Position numbers and translations under genes: made by a program
Notes under the pieces: model-generated
Database searches by the model: none
What the model was told of the DNA's origin: nothing
What the model saw: the letters and a program-made list of their open reading frames with translations, nothing else
From: Brucella cytisi
Lineage (GTDB): Bacteria; Pseudomonadota; Alphaproteobacteria; Rhizobiales; Rhizobiaceae
Assembly (NCBI GenBank): GCA_012103075.1
Contig: JAAVLQ010000002.1
Coordinates: forward strand, 761,001 to 825,000
Direction: 5' to 3'
Length of the DNA: 64,000 nucleotides
In this document: one piece after another, positions 1 through 11,562 of the stretch
Layout: each line of letters begins with the position of its first letter
How positions within the stretch are numbered: the stretch's first letter is position 1

Positions 1-444
1 GATGACCGGTTTTTCATTCGAGCATCTTTATTCGGAGCAGGTTCGATTTCTTGTCAGGACAGGGCATCCCCTGACGGACGGACGCGCGGTTTTCGAGCAT
101 CTGGCCGACTACCCGGTTCTGATGCCGACACGCAATTCAATCATTCGCCCGTTTGTGGATCGTTTGCTGATTACAAACGGTATAGGTGCCCCCTGCCAGT
201 TCAGATTGAGACCGTTTCCGATGCGTTCGGACGTGCTTTCGTCCGCGACAGTGATGCGGTGTGGATCATTTCAGAAGGTGTTGCTGCCAGAGATGTATCT
301 GAAGGCAAGCTTGTCGCTCTTTCCATCGATACAAGCGAAACGACAGGTCCGGTAGGGTTGACCATGCGAACTGACACGACACAGACGGCCGCTATGCAAA
401 TTCTGATCCAGACGTTGCGCGAAGCTGCTGGTATGAAGCTCTAG
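1..444 (+). CDS. pcaQ: LysR-type regulator, C-terminal part (PcaQ-like)
   Basis: This is the effector-binding half of a LysR-family transcription factor; the gene enters from the left edge of the window. The end reads as a LysR ligand domain (VWIISEGVAARDV near the C-terminus, final residues AAGMKL). PcaQ activates protocatechuate genes in Rhizobiales, and the neighbouring pobA, pcaR and pcaIJF suggest that identity by context. The frame breaks in a C run at 189-193, where six C instead of five restores GIGAPLPVQIETVSDAFGR. The TAG stop at 442-444 lies inside the CTAG that flanks the following transposon-like element. Confidence 0.7.
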   Translation, partial: DDRFFIRASLFGAGSISCQDRASPDGRTRGFRASGRLPGSDADTQFNHSPVCGSFADYKRYRCPLPVQIETVSDAFGRAFVRDSDAVWIISEGVAARDVSEGKLVALSIDTSETTGPVGLTMRTDTTQTAAMQILIQTLREAAGMKL

Positions 445-718
445 GGGCAGGACCTACTAACTGGGTGAAAATGGTGTGAGGCCATCCGTTTGGATACGAG
501 GAGAAAAGGCGAAGGAAATGTGGTCATTTTCGAGCCTTTTCGACACTGTAGCCAAGTGGATGGACCACATCCTCCGACACCGAAATGCCAAGGCTGGTCT
601 CGGCGATCTGCGGCGTCGAACCGCTCGACCGGGGAACCACCCCGTTCTTCGCGTCTCTCCCGGCAGCTCTTGTCATTTCAGGCGCCATTTCCATCAAATT
701 AGTAGGTCCTGACCCTAG
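441..718. mobile_element. Small IS-derived element (MITE-like) with 16-bp inverted repeats
   Basis: The 16 bases at 445-460 (GGGCAGGACCTACTAA) recur inverted at 699-714 with 15 of 16 matching. Both ends are bordered by CTAG (441-444 and 715-718), which looks like a 4-bp target duplication. The interior of about 240 bp has only short open frames and no recognisable transposase. CTAG-type targets are known for the IS427 group of the IS5 family, so an internally deleted derivative of such an element is my inference. Confidence 0.65.
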
Positions 719-902
719 AGATTACGCGCGGTCAGCGACCCAAATAAGGTAGCTGACCGCGCTAGTTGCAAGAAGTTCTGGCCGGAACTTCTTGCTGGGG
801 GTCGATTGGCAATAAAACTCTACATCAATTCTAAAATAAATCATCAGTTTTATATGTTTTATTAAATAGTATTAGTTACGTCTAATTTATAGTATTCACC
901 GT
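719..902. other. Gene-free stretch with two strong hairpins
   Basis: Two adjacent perfect stems are visible: GCGCGGTCAGC (726-736) with GCTGACCGCGC (752-762), and GCAAGAAGTTC (768-778) with GAACTTCTTGC (785-795). Neither has a T tract. The rest, 800-900, is AT-rich. They may end pcaQ or pobA transcription, which converge here, or be an intergenic repeat. I see no gene. Confidence 0.6.
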
Positions 903-2142
<1,240 letters not shown>

Positions 2143-2179
2143 CTATTTATTGTACAAATCGAACATGATTGGAGGGCAA

Positions 2180-3098
2180 GTGTCGGATAATTTTGTTCCA
2201 ACATACGAGCTTTATGGAGAAGAAAGCGAGCAAAAGCCGGATTTTTGGCTACACTGCGAGACGCTTTTCTCGCGATCAAGTTTGCATAATTTCGAAATTT
2301 CGTTGCATCGTCACGAGAGCTTCTTTCAGCTTTTATATATTGAAGGGGGTACGGGGCAGGTGAGCTTCGATGGCGTCATCTACCCCTTTCAAACGCCATG
2401 TGCCATTATGGTGCCACCCGGTTTCAATCACGGGTTTGCATTCTCTCGAGATATAGTGGGGCACATTGTAACGATTTTGAGCCCTCATATGCCGCTTATT
2501 GGAGACGGTTCTGAGGGGCGCTATGGCGAAGTGGTTGATGCAGCCTCAACTCATATCGATGAAAGGAGCGGGCAACGAGAATCTGGCGTTACTTTCCTCT
2601 CTTCTGCGGCAATTACAAGATGAGTTTCACACGAGAAAACCATATAAAAACAGTTTGCTGGAATCTCTTATTCAGGCGGTTTTCGTTTATATTCTGCGGC
2701 ACGCTTATTCTTCGAAGCTCGTGAAGCAGGAAGACCGCCAGATATATGGGCATGCTCGTATTGAGCGCTTGCAGGAACTGATTGACCGTCATTACCGAGA
2801 ACACAAGCCCGTTTCATTTTATGCGAAACTGTTGGGTGTTTCATCAACGCATCTCAACCGGACTGTCAAACAACTGACAGGAAGGACGACACAAGACATG
2901 ATTGCAAGCAGGCTGATTGAGGCGGCGGGGCGCGATTTGATAGCTATGCCATCATCGGTACAGCATATCGCCTACAGCCTTGGCTTTTCAGATCCCGCAT
3001 ATTTTTCACGCTTCTTCCTTAAGATAACGAGCGAAACACCCCGTACATTCCGTTTGAGGGAGCGTGAGCGTCTGGCCGCTCTGGATTCATCATCATAG
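2180..3098 (+). CDS. pobR: AraC-family activator of pobA (PobR-like)
   Basis: The N-terminal half is a cupin-like sensor (HRHESFFQLLYIEGG) and the C-terminal half is an AraC double helix-turn-helix (GVSSTHLNRTVKQLTGR, then SLGFSDPAYFSRFF). I chose GTG 2180 because GGAGG lies just upstream at 2170-2174. An extra G near 2531 breaks the frame between the two domains. Its divergent position next to pobA and its family match PobR, which activates pobA in response to 4-hydroxybenzoate in other proteobacteria. Confidence 0.8.
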
Positions 3099-3126
3099 AA
3101 TAAATTGGATTTTTCATTCTCTGCGG

Positions 3127-3882
3127 TCATCTCAGCAAATTGCGTAGATCCCACTGGACTTGAAGCATTGCAGGCAGGAAGCGTTCCACAAGGTCAATTG
3201 TTTCGACATGTGCCACGGGTGCCCCGATGTTGAGCGCCGCAACTACTAAACCTCGATGATTGAAAACAGGAACAGCGATGGAGCGTAGTCCGAGCTCCAG
3301 TTCCTGATCGTTGATTGCATAACCTTGACTACGAATAATGGAGAGTTCTGTCATCAACGGGGCAATTTCCACCTTTGTAAATGGTGTCAAAGCTTTCCGT
3401 TCAGTGCGCTCGAGAAGCACCTGAGCCTCGCGTCCATGAAGCCGGGCCAGAAGCACACGCCCCATCGAAGCACAGTAGGCTGGAAGCCTGCTGCCCGCCA
3501 TCAAGTTGATGGAAATCACGCGCATTTGTGAGGCGCGCGCGATGTAGACAATTTCCGTTCCATCCAGAACGGATGCGGATGCGCTCTCTCCGACGGCATC
3601 AGAGAGCCGGTCCAGATGCGGCTGGATAATTGTCGGCAATGGCGTCGAAGATAGATAGGCATGCCCGAGCCGAAGAATTTTGGGCAGAAGCATGAAGAAC
3701 TTGCCGTCATACTCGGCATATTCGAGCTCGGTCAGTGTCAGCAGGCATCGTCGTGCGGTTGCACGATCGAGACCAGTTATTTTTGAAACGTCCGCTATTG
3801 AAAGACGTGGTTGGTCTTCACCGAACGCTTCGATGACCTTCAATCCCTTTGCAAAACCGCCGATGAAATCTGTTTCGCGCAT
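3127..3882 (-). CDS. pcaR: IclR-family regulator of the beta-ketoadipate pathway (PcaR-like)
   Basis: A complete 251-residue IclR protein. It has an N-terminal winged helix (LSIADVSKITGLDRATARRC) and a C-terminal ligand domain (PAYCASMGRVLLARL). The start is MRETDFIGG, preceded by GAGGG; a longer frame upstream lacks support. The gene is divergent from pcaIJF, the usual arrangement for PcaR, which responds to beta-ketoadipate. An inverted repeat in the divergent promoter region is a candidate operator. Intact reading frame. Confidence 0.88.
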   Translation of the reverse strand: MRETDFIGGFAKGLKVIEAFGEDQPRLSIADVSKITGLDRATARRCLLTLTELEYAEYDGKFFMLLPKILRLGHAYLSSTPLPTIIQPHLDRLSDAVGESASASVLDGTEIVYIARASQMRVISINLMAGSRLPAYCASMGRVLLARLHGREAQVLLERTERKALTPFTKVEIAPLMTELSIIRSQGYAINDQELELGLRSIAVPVFNHRGLVVAALNIGAPVAHVETIDLVERFLPAMLQVQWDLRNLLR

Positions 3883-3907
3883 GAAATCCCTCTCAATTTG
3901 CGTAGAT

Positions 3908-3950
3908 ATTTTGTGCGATATATGAACAAATGTCAAATAACGCACAAAAT
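3908..3950. promoter_or_regulatory. Candidate PcaR operator in the pcaR-pcaI divergent region
   Basis: ATTTTGTGCG at 3908-3917 is repeated inverted as CGCACAAAAT at 3941-3950, a perfect 10-bp pair separated by 23 bp. It lies between the divergent starts of pcaR (3882) and pcaI (4043). IclR regulators bind such inverted repeats; assignment to PcaR is inference. Confidence 0.5.
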
Positions 3951-4042
3951 GTTTGACCCTTTGCCGATGAGGTGGCTAACTCCAGTGCGATTGCGACCGG
4001 ACGCTCAAGCACGAAGCTCGAACGCTCTGGCATGGAGGTAAA

Positions 4043-4749
4043 ATGGACAAGACAATCGGAAGTCTGGCCGAGGCTGTTGCCGGAATAGGCGATGGCGCTA
4101 CGGTCATGATCGGGGGTTCGGTGGCTCAGGCGCGCCAATAGAATTGATCCATGCCCTGATCGATAAGGGGCCGAAGAACTTGACGGTGATCAACAATAAT
4201 GCGGGCAATGGGCGCATCGGCATCGCGGCAATGATTGACGCCGGGATGGTGCGCAAGATGATCTGTTCATTCCCGCGGTCTTCCGATCCGCGCGCTTTCA
4301 CGGACAAATATATTGCCGGTGAAATCGATCTGGAACTTGTACCGCAAGGAACGCTTGCTGAGCGTATCCGGGCAGGTGGCGCTGGTATCCCGGCGTTCTA
4401 CACGCCGACAGCCTATGGCACGGAACTCGCCGAAGGCAAGGTAATAGCTGAATTTGATGAACGACCTTACGTGCAGGAGCGTTGGCTGAAAGCTGATTTT
4501 GCGCTCATTAAAGCGCATCTTGGCGATACGCACGGCAATCTGACCTACCGCATGGCTGCGCGTAATTTCAATCCACTCATGTGTATGGCTGCTGCAAGGA
4601 CGATCGTACAGGTATCGGAAATCGTTCCGCTCGGTAGCATAGAGCCGGAAAATGTCATCACGCCGGGTATCTTCGTCGACAGTGTCGTTGAAGTTGCAAA
4701 TCCGCAGCAAGAAGAAGAGCTCATTCGTGCTGGAGTGACCTACGTATGA
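4043..4749 (+). CDS. pcaI: 3-oxoadipate CoA-transferase subunit A
   Basis: Alpha subunit of the transferase that moves CoA from succinyl-CoA to 3-oxoadipate. The sequence shows the glycine-rich family I CoA-transferase start (TVMIGG, then GAPIELIHALIDKG) and NNAGNG. The ATG at 4043 follows GGAGG. One T is missing at 4117-4118; restoring it gives GGFGGSGAP and a continuous frame of about 235 residues. The stop overlaps the pcaJ start, so the two subunits are translationally coupled. Confidence 0.9.
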
Positions 4750-5434
4750 TGATTGATATTCATGATGACATCAAACTGTCCAACGCCCAGATCGCATGGC
4801 GCGCCGCGCAGGATATTCAGGATGGTGCCTATGTAAATCTTGGAATTGGCTTTCCCGAAATGGTCGCCCGCTATCAACCGGAAGGACGCGAAGCGATTTT
4901 TCACACGGAAAATGGCGTTCTGGATTTCGGTGAAGCGCCGCCAGCAGGTGAGGAAGACTGGGACCTGATCAATGCTGGCAAGAAGGCTGTTACGCTAAAG
5001 CCCGGCGCGGCATTTTTCATCATGCCGATAGTTTCGCGATGGTGCGCGGCGGACATCTCGATGTCGCGATTCTCGGCGCCTATCAGGTTGCCCAGAATGG
5101 TGATCTCGCCAATTGGCGTGTTGGCGCCAAAGGCGTGCCCGCAGTGGGCGGTGCGATGGATCTGGTACATGGTGCGAAGCAAGTTGTCGTCATCACCGAG
5201 CATGTAACGAAGAAGGGTGAACCGAAGCTGGTTGAAAAGTGCACTTTTCCGCTAACCGGCGTCGCATGTATCACCCGCATCTATACCAGTCATGCTGTGA
5301 TCGATATCGACAAGGGGCGTTTCGTGTTGCGTGAAAAGCTAGCCGCCATGACGCTGGAAGACCTTCAAGCCATAACCGGGGCAAAGCTGCATATCGACGG
5401 CCCGGTCGCCGATCTCGTTGTTCCCGAATTGTGA
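4746..5434 (+). CDS. pcaJ: 3-oxoadipate CoA-transferase subunit B
   Basis: Beta subunit partner of PcaI. It carries the catalytic glutamate context of family I CoA transferases (IFHTENGVLDFGEAP). A T run at 5013-5017 has five T where six give GAAFFHHADSFAMVRGGH, so the frame is broken by a homopolymer error. Downstream, VPAVGGAMDLVHGAKQVV is typical of the family. About 229 residues. The ATG overlaps pcaI and pcaF follows after 9 bases. Confidence 0.9.
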
Positions 5435-5443
5435 GACCATGTA

Positions 5444-6648
5444 ATGAGTGAAGCCTATATCTGCGATTACATTCGCACTCCCCCATTGGTCGTTATGGCG
5501 GCGCGCTTTCATCTATGCGTGCCGACGATCTCGGCGCCATTCCGCTGAAAGCGCTGATGGAACGTAATGGTTCCGTCGATTGGGAAGCCGTGGATGATGT
5601 GATTTTCGGCTCGGCCAATCAGGCGGGCGAAGACAACCGCAATGTTGCGCGCATGTCGCTGCTTCTGGCCGGGCTGCCGGCAGGAGTGTCTGGAACGACG
5701 ATCAACCGTCTCTGCGGTTCTGGAATGGATGCAGTTATAACGGCTGCACGCGCCATCAGGGCTGGTGAGGCGGAACTGCTCATTGCTGGCGGTGTGGAGA
5801 GCATGAGCCGCGCCCCTTTGTCATGCCTAAAGCCGACAGTGCATTTTCCCCGCAAGGCGGAAATCTTCGATACGACAATCGGCTGGCGGTTCATCAACCC
5901 TTTGATGAAGAAACAATACGGTGTCGATTCTATGCCTGAAACGGGTGAAAATGTTGCCGAAGATTTCAACGTCTCGCGGCAGGATCAGGACACTTTTGCA
6001 CTTCGCAGTCAGGAAAAGGCGGCAGCCGCGCAAGCCAATGGACGCCTTGCAAAGGAAATTGTGCCGGTCACGATCTCGCAACGCAAGGGCGATCTGGTCG
6101 TTGTCGACAAGGATGAACACCCTCGCGCCACGAGCACGGAAGCACTCGCAAAGCTGGGTACGCCCTTTCGTGAGGGTGGCACTGTGACGGCGGGCAACGC
6201 TTCCGGTGTCAATGATGGAGCTGCCGCGCTTATCATCGCATCTGAAGCAGCCATCAGGAAATACGGCCTCACACCGATTGCCCGTATTATAGGCGGCGCC
6301 ACGGCGGGTGTTCCTCCGCGCATTATGGGTATTGGTCCCGCTCCGGCGACAAAGAAGCTATCTGTGCGTATCGGTATCGTACCTGACGCATTTGATGTGA
6401 TTGAACTGAATGAAGCATTTGCGTCGCAGGGACTGGCAGTGTTGCGCGATCTTGGAATTGCTGATGACGACAAACGCGTCAATCCCAATGGTGGCGCTAT
6501 TGCGCTCGGGCATCCGCTAGGCATGTCCGGGGCGCGTATCGCGGGCACGGCGGCGCTCGAACTTGCGCTCAATGGCGGCAAACACGCTCTTGCAACGATG
6601 TGCATCGGCGTCGGGCAGGGGATCGCCATTGCGCTGGAACGCGTCTGA
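5444..6648 (+). CDS. pcaF: 3-oxoadipyl-CoA thiolase
   Basis: Cleaves 3-oxoadipyl-CoA to succinyl-CoA and acetyl-CoA, the last step of the pathway. Thiolase signatures are present: nucleophilic Cys in TINRLCGSGMDAV, NGGAIALGHPLGMSGAR with the catalytic His, and CIGVGQGIAIALE with the second Cys. Length is about 401 residues, as expected. A C run at 5480-5484 breaks the frame after DYIRTP. A pair of compensating indels near 5818 and 5848 scrambles about ten residues that should read FVMPKADSAF. Confidence 0.9.
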
Positions 6649-6665
6649 CACTAACTAGATCACAT

Positions 6666-6691
6666 ATCCGGGTGCTTTCCGCCCGGATTTG
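6666..6691 (+). terminator. Terminator after pcaF
   Basis: ATCCGGG (6666-6672) pairs with CCCGGAT (6682-6688) over a short loop, followed by a weak T run. It lies 17 bases after the pcaF stop. Confidence 0.5.
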
Positions 6692-6821
6692 TCACATCGA
6701 GCTGGGAAGATACTACTTTTACATTGTTGGGCGACTACAATATTGCCCACGACTACCGATCAAGTTAGCATGGCCTCATTACACAACGGCGGGAACAACC
6801 CGCCGAACCAAAATGGGGAAC

Positions 6822-7870
6822 ATGTCGATGAAAATTGCTCGCCTTGCCCTGATGGGCGGACTCCTCGCAACCGCACTTTATACTGGCTCCGCTGCTGCTC
6901 GCGACCTGACGGTCGTGTCTTGGGGTGGCAACTATCAGGATGCCCAGCGTGAAATTTACTTCAAACCTTTTTTCCGAGAAGACCGCCAAGCCTTTGCTAG
7001 ATGAATCCCGGGACGGTGGTTACGGCGTGGTTCAGGCGAAGGTGAAAGCAGGAAAACCCAACTGGGATGTCGTGCAGGTAGAAGCCGAAGAACTCGCTCT
7101 CGGCTGTGCTGACGGTCTTTACGAGAAGATCGATTGGGACAAGGTTGGCGGCAAGGACAAGTTCCTCGACAGTGCGGTCAATGATTGCGGTGTAGGGGCA
7201 ATCGTGTGGTCGACAGCAATCGCCTATAATGCGGACAAGCTGAAAGATGGCCCACAATCACGGGCTGATTTCTGGGATGTGAAGAAGTTTCGGGCAAGCG
7301 CTCCTTGCGTAAGGGCGCCAAGTATACGCTTGAATTCGCTCTCCTCGCCGATGGGGTCAACAAGGATGAGGTCTATGATGTGCTCTCAACCCCGGAGGGC
7401 GTGGATCGCGCGTTCAAAAACTCGATGAATTGAAGCCGAATATCGTCTGGTGGGAAGCAGGGGCACAACCGCTGCAATTGCTGGCCTCGGATGAAGTTGT
7501 GATGGCATCAGCTTATAATGGGCGCATCACGGGCATAAACAGGAGCGAAGGCAAGAACTTCAAGGTGGTCTGGCCGGGCAGCATTTATGCTGTCGATAGC
7601 TGGGTGATCCTGAAAGATGCCGAGAACAAGGATGCGGGGCTGGATTTCATTGCTTTTGCCAGCCAGCCCGACAATCAGGTGAAGCTGCCGAAATATGTCG
7701 CTTACGGTCTGCCGAACAAGGAAGCTGCAAGCAAGGTGCCTGCGGAATTCGCATCGGACCTTCCAACGGCGGAAGCCAATCTGAAAGACGCCCTTCCTCT
7801 TAACGTCGATTTCTGGATCGATAATTCCGAAGAGTTGACGAAGCGCTTCAACGCCCGGTTGGCGCAATAA
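6822..7870 (+). CDS. Polyamine-type ABC transporter substrate-binding protein
   Basis: Periplasmic binding protein of the PotD/spermidine-putrescine family. A signal peptide (MSMKIARLALMGGLLATA, cleavage after SAAA) precedes RDLTVVSWGGNYQDAQRE. GGGGA at 6815-6819 suits ATG 6828 or 6822. Three indels break the frame: an extra T at 6970-6975, a lost C near 7291 and a lost A at 7415-7419. The repaired protein is about 349 residues. It heads an operon with an ATPase and two permeases. The true ligand cannot be read from sequence. Confidence 0.82.
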
Positions 7871-7940
7871 TTCACAGTCATGGCCCCGTCGGTGCAATAT
7901 CGGCGGGTTTTCCCTGTTTTCCGGAAGATGGAGTGATTCA

Positions 7941-9007
7941 TTGACGGACTGCCGCATCCGCTTCGAGAATATCAGCAAATCCTACGGTGATTTCAAAGTT
8001 ATAGATGGTTTGAACCTCGATATTGATCGAGGTGAATTTGTGAGCCTTCTTGGTCCTTCCGGTTCAGGCAAGACGACGCTTTTGATGATGCTTGCCGGTT
8101 TTGAAAGTCCAAGCAGTGGAGCAATCCATGTCGATGGCAAGGCAATCAATACGGTTCCTTCATACAAGCGCAACATGGGAGTGGTTTTTCAGAACTACGC
8201 GCTTTTCCCCATATGACAGTTGGTGAAAATGTCGCCTTTCCGCTTCAGATGCGAGGTATTGGGAAAGCAGAGATCGGCGAGCTGGTGGATAAGGTGCTCG
8301 ATATGGTTCAGCTTTCCACGATGCGTGAACGCAAGCCAGCGCAACTCTCTGGCGGCCAACAACAGCGCGTGGCGCTTGCCCGTGCACTGGTTTTCGAGCC
8401 GGGCGTGGTCTTGATGGACGAGCCGCTTGGCGCTCTCGACAAGCAGTTACGTGAACAGATGCAACTTGACATTCGCGCGTTGCATGGCCGGTTAGGACTG
8501 ACGATTGTCTTTGTCACCCATGATCAAAGCGAAGCGCTGACCATGTCGGACCGGATCGCTGTCTTCAACAAAGGAAAAATCGAACAGATTGGCACGCCGC
8601 GTGCAATTTATGATGAGCCGCAGACCCGTTTTGTCGCCGAATTTATAGGCGAAACCAATCTTGCTGAAGGAACGGTCGAGCGGGTGGAAGGTACGAGCGC
8701 TTTCATTCGTCTGAAGGATGGCGGCACACTAACCGCATCATCGAAGGGAGCGTTAGGGGCGGGACAGAAAGTTCTTCTGTCCATCCGGCCCGAGCGCATC
8801 GAACTGGGCGGGGAGGGTGGTTCAGACAATCTTCTTAAAACACGTGTGATCGACAGTGTCTATCAAGGGGATCATCTGCGTATCCAGCTGGATGCCAGCG
8901 CTCATGACTTTATTGTGCGTCTTGACAGAAAAGCGCGTGAATGGGCGCCCGGAACAGATGTCGTAGCGGGGTTCAATGCTGCTGATTGCTGGACTATTGC
9001 AGCATGA
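7941..9007 (+). CDS. PotA-like ABC transporter ATPase
   Basis: Cytoplasmic ATPase of the importer. Walker A is GPSGSGKTT, the signature is LSGGQQQR, Walker B is VVLMDEPLGALD, and a TOBE domain follows at the C-terminus. The frame starts at TTG 7941 with GGAG seven bases upstream; no in-frame ATG fits. A C run at 8210-8213 is one short, breaking ALFPHMTVGENVAF. The stop overlaps the next permease start as ATGA. Confidence 0.85.
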
Positions 9008-10181
9008 CGGTTCCATCCGGCAAAACTGTCCGAGCGATATTTCTGATCGCGCCCCTGCTTGTTTTCATTGTCTTGTTTTTTTTCTGTGGCCGCTTGGGGT
9101 GATGATGAAACAGGCCGTGTCCGATACGGCGGTTTTGCGTGTTCTCCCCAGACCGCCGAGACAGTAACTCTCTGGGACGGACAATCGGCTCCATCACCTG
9201 AAATGAAGCAGGCGCTCGTGGCAGACCTGAAGGCTTCGACCGACCAGCAGGCTGTAGGCGACATGGTCCGCCGCTTGAACAGCGCCCAATCGGGCTTTCG
9301 TACCTTGATGAGCAAAACACTTTCAGCCATCGAGAAGGGCGATCCTATTCCTGACCTAGAAATGATCGACAAACGATGGAGCCGACCGGAGTTTTGGCAT
9401 GCTATTGGGAATGCGCTTTCACCAACAACTGATCGCAACCTGCTCGCGGCGGTCGATATGGAGCGCGATACATCCGGAGAAATTGTTTCAATGGCGCCCG
9501 GTACATCGGCCAACCGGGCGATTATGCTGCGCACGTTCTGGATTGCCGCGCTGGTGACACTTGCCTGTGCAATAATTGGCTATCCCTACGCCGTCTTGCT
9601 CACATCATCCTCAGGCTGGATCAGGAGTGTGCTTTTTGCGGCAGTTCTGTTGCCGTTGTGGACATCATTGCTGGTGCGTACTGCGGCCCGGTTCATTCTT
9701 CTACAGGACAAGGGACTTATCAATGATACGTTGATCTGGCTTGGCGTCACCGATGGACCGCTACCGTTGATCTTCAACAGAGCAGGGGTAGTGATAGCCA
9801 TGACCCATGTACTTTTGCCGTTCATGGTGCTGCCGATTTATAGCGTTCTTGTATCGATCCCGAGCAATCTCATGCCGGCTGCTGCATCACTCGGCGCACC
9901 GCCTTGGAGGGCTTTCGTGCGGGTACTACTGCCTTTAAGTATGCGTGGCATCCTGTCCGGCATGCTGCTCGTGTTCATGAGCGCTATTGGCTACTACATA
10001 ACTCCGGCGCTGATCGGTGGACCGGGCGACCAGATGATAAGCTCGATCATCGCCTATTACGCAACCGGTTCGGCCAATTGGGGTATGGCTGGTGCATTGG
10101 GGCTCGTGTTGCTCGTCGCCTGTCTCGTACTCTATGCCGTTTACGGACGGCTCACCGCTGATGAGCGGGGAGAGCATGAAC
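9004..10181 (+). CDS. ABC transporter permease (PotB-like)
   Basis: Inner-membrane permease with an extended periplasmic segment (about residues 50-170) and the EAA-type loop ASLGAPPWRAFVRVLLPLS. The start at 9004 overlaps the ATPase stop. Two indels disturb the N-terminus: an 8-T run at 9075-9082 and a C run at 9146-9149. The frame then runs on into the second permease only because of another indel at about 10226, so the true end of this protein near 10160-10180 is uncertain. Confidence 0.75.
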
Positions 10182-10969
10182 ATGGGGCGTTTCGCGAAAA
10201 TCCTGTTCGGTGTGGCCGCAGTGGTCTTTTGATTGCTCCGCTGTTTGCAATTCTTCCACTTGCTTTCACATCCAGCGTGTTTCTGACCTATCCAGTGCCC
10301 GGCTGGTCAGTGCGCTGGTTTGAAGAACTCGCCACGGCGGATGTTTGGCGGCGCGCAATCGTCAACAGCCTTATTATCGGCTCAGGAACGACGATTTTGG
10401 CGACTGTGCTGGGAACGATGGCCGCACTTGGCCTGCGCAGCAGGATATTGTTTCTTTCCGGCCCCATTAAAACTTTGTTCCTTTTGCCCATGGTCGTTCC
10501 CGCCGTGGTTATGGGCGTCGGTATGCAGCTATTGTTTGTCCGGCTCGGAATAGCGAATTCCTATCTCGGTGTGATTATCGCGCATACAGTGATTTCGATC
10601 CCCTTTGTTCTGGTGAGCGTTACGGGTGCTCTGGCAGGTATCGACCGCCGTGTTGAACTGGCAGCCGAAAGTCTTGGCGCATCGCCTCTAACAGTTTTTC
10701 GTAAAGTCACACTTCCGCTCGCCATACCGGGCATCGCGTCTGGCGCAGTATTGGCGTTCGCGACTTCATTGGACGAGGTTGTGCTGACGCTGTTCGTCGC
10801 TGGTCCAAATCAGCGCACCCCGGCACGCCAGATGTTTTCGACAATTCGAGAAAATATCAGTCCGGCTATCGCTGCCGCAGCATTTTTGTTCATCGCAGGC
10901 ACCGTGCTCTTAGGCCTTGCGGCGATGCTCTTTCGCCGAAAGCGCACCAATGGAGCAATCTCCATCTGA
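10182..10969 (+). CDS. ABC transporter permease (PotC-like)
   Basis: Second permease of the importer, about 262 residues with six predicted membrane spans and the EAA motif AAESLGASPLTVFRKVTLPLA. The start MGRFAKIL is chosen because GGGGAG lies nine bases upstream. A missing C near 10226 (VVLLIAPLFA expected) puts it in the same frame as the preceding permease and makes the two look fused. The SBP, ATPase, permease, permease order is typical for polyamine-family importers. Confidence 0.78.
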
Positions 10970-11013
10970 TAGGTGCGAGGGATCTCGTTTGCTGCCGTAC
11001 TAATCTTTGTGCC

Positions 11014-11442
11014 TCAGCGATCGATCCGCGTCGAAAGGATGATGGATGACATCGTGCGCTCAACGCCTTCCAGCGCGCCTATACGATCCAGAACGGCGTC
11101 GAGTTCCTGTATAGAAGGAGCTTCCACAACGACGATCATATCGAAATGCCCGCTGACGGAATGGAGCGAACGAACGGCCATCATGCCGCGCAGAACTGTT
11201 TCGACTTTCGGCGCGAGCTTGGGTAGTGCGGTCACCAGCACATGAGCGCGAACCAGATCACGCTCGAATTCCGGTGCGATTCGTACCGTGTAGCCCTCGA
11301 TAACTCCGCGTTTCTCAAGCTTTTCGATGCGGCTTTGGACAGTAGTTCGGGACACTCCGAGGCGCCGTGCGAGGTCAGCTGTCGAGGCGCGGGCATTTTC
11401 ACGGAGGAGGGCGATGAGGGTAAGATCGGCTTCTGTCGTCAT
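11014..11442 (-). CDS. Lrp/AsnC-family transcriptional regulator
   Basis: A complete 142-residue protein with an N-terminal helix-turn-helix (STADLARRLGVSRTTVQSRI) and a C-terminal RAM effector domain. The start MTTEADLTL is preferred over an upstream extension. It is divergent from the saccharopine dehydrogenase-like gene at 11563, so regulation of that amino-acid catabolic gene is the natural guess. The 120-bp region between them contains several TATGC/GCATA half sites. Confidence 0.85.
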   Translation of the reverse strand: MTTEADLTLIALLRENARASTADLARRLGVSRTTVQSRIEKLEKRGVIEGYTVRIAPEFERDLVRAHVLVTALPKLAPKVETVLRGMMAVRSLHSVSGHFDMIVVVEAPSIQELDAVLDRIGALEGVERTMSSIILSTRIDR

Positions 11443-11562
11443 AATGCATATTAAATACGTCAATATGTGCAAACAAACAACGTCATATCGTCAGTTTGTA
11501 TGCTTTTGCATGGAACTATGCGATTCTTGCATATCCGAATTGCATTCCAAGGGGAAAGTTAT

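Noticed and set aside
476..712. Open frames of 70-78 residues inside the small transposon-like element
   Set aside because: They do not resemble a transposase or any family, and overlap in two frames; the element is probably non-coding.
6009..6629. A 206-residue minus frame opposite pcaF
   Set aside because: It is a shadow of the thiolase gene; the plus strand carries all catalytic motifs.
9059..10969. A single 636-residue frame that looks like a fused double permease
   Set aside because: The fusion depends on one missing C near 10226; a proper start with ribosome site for the second permease exists at 10182.
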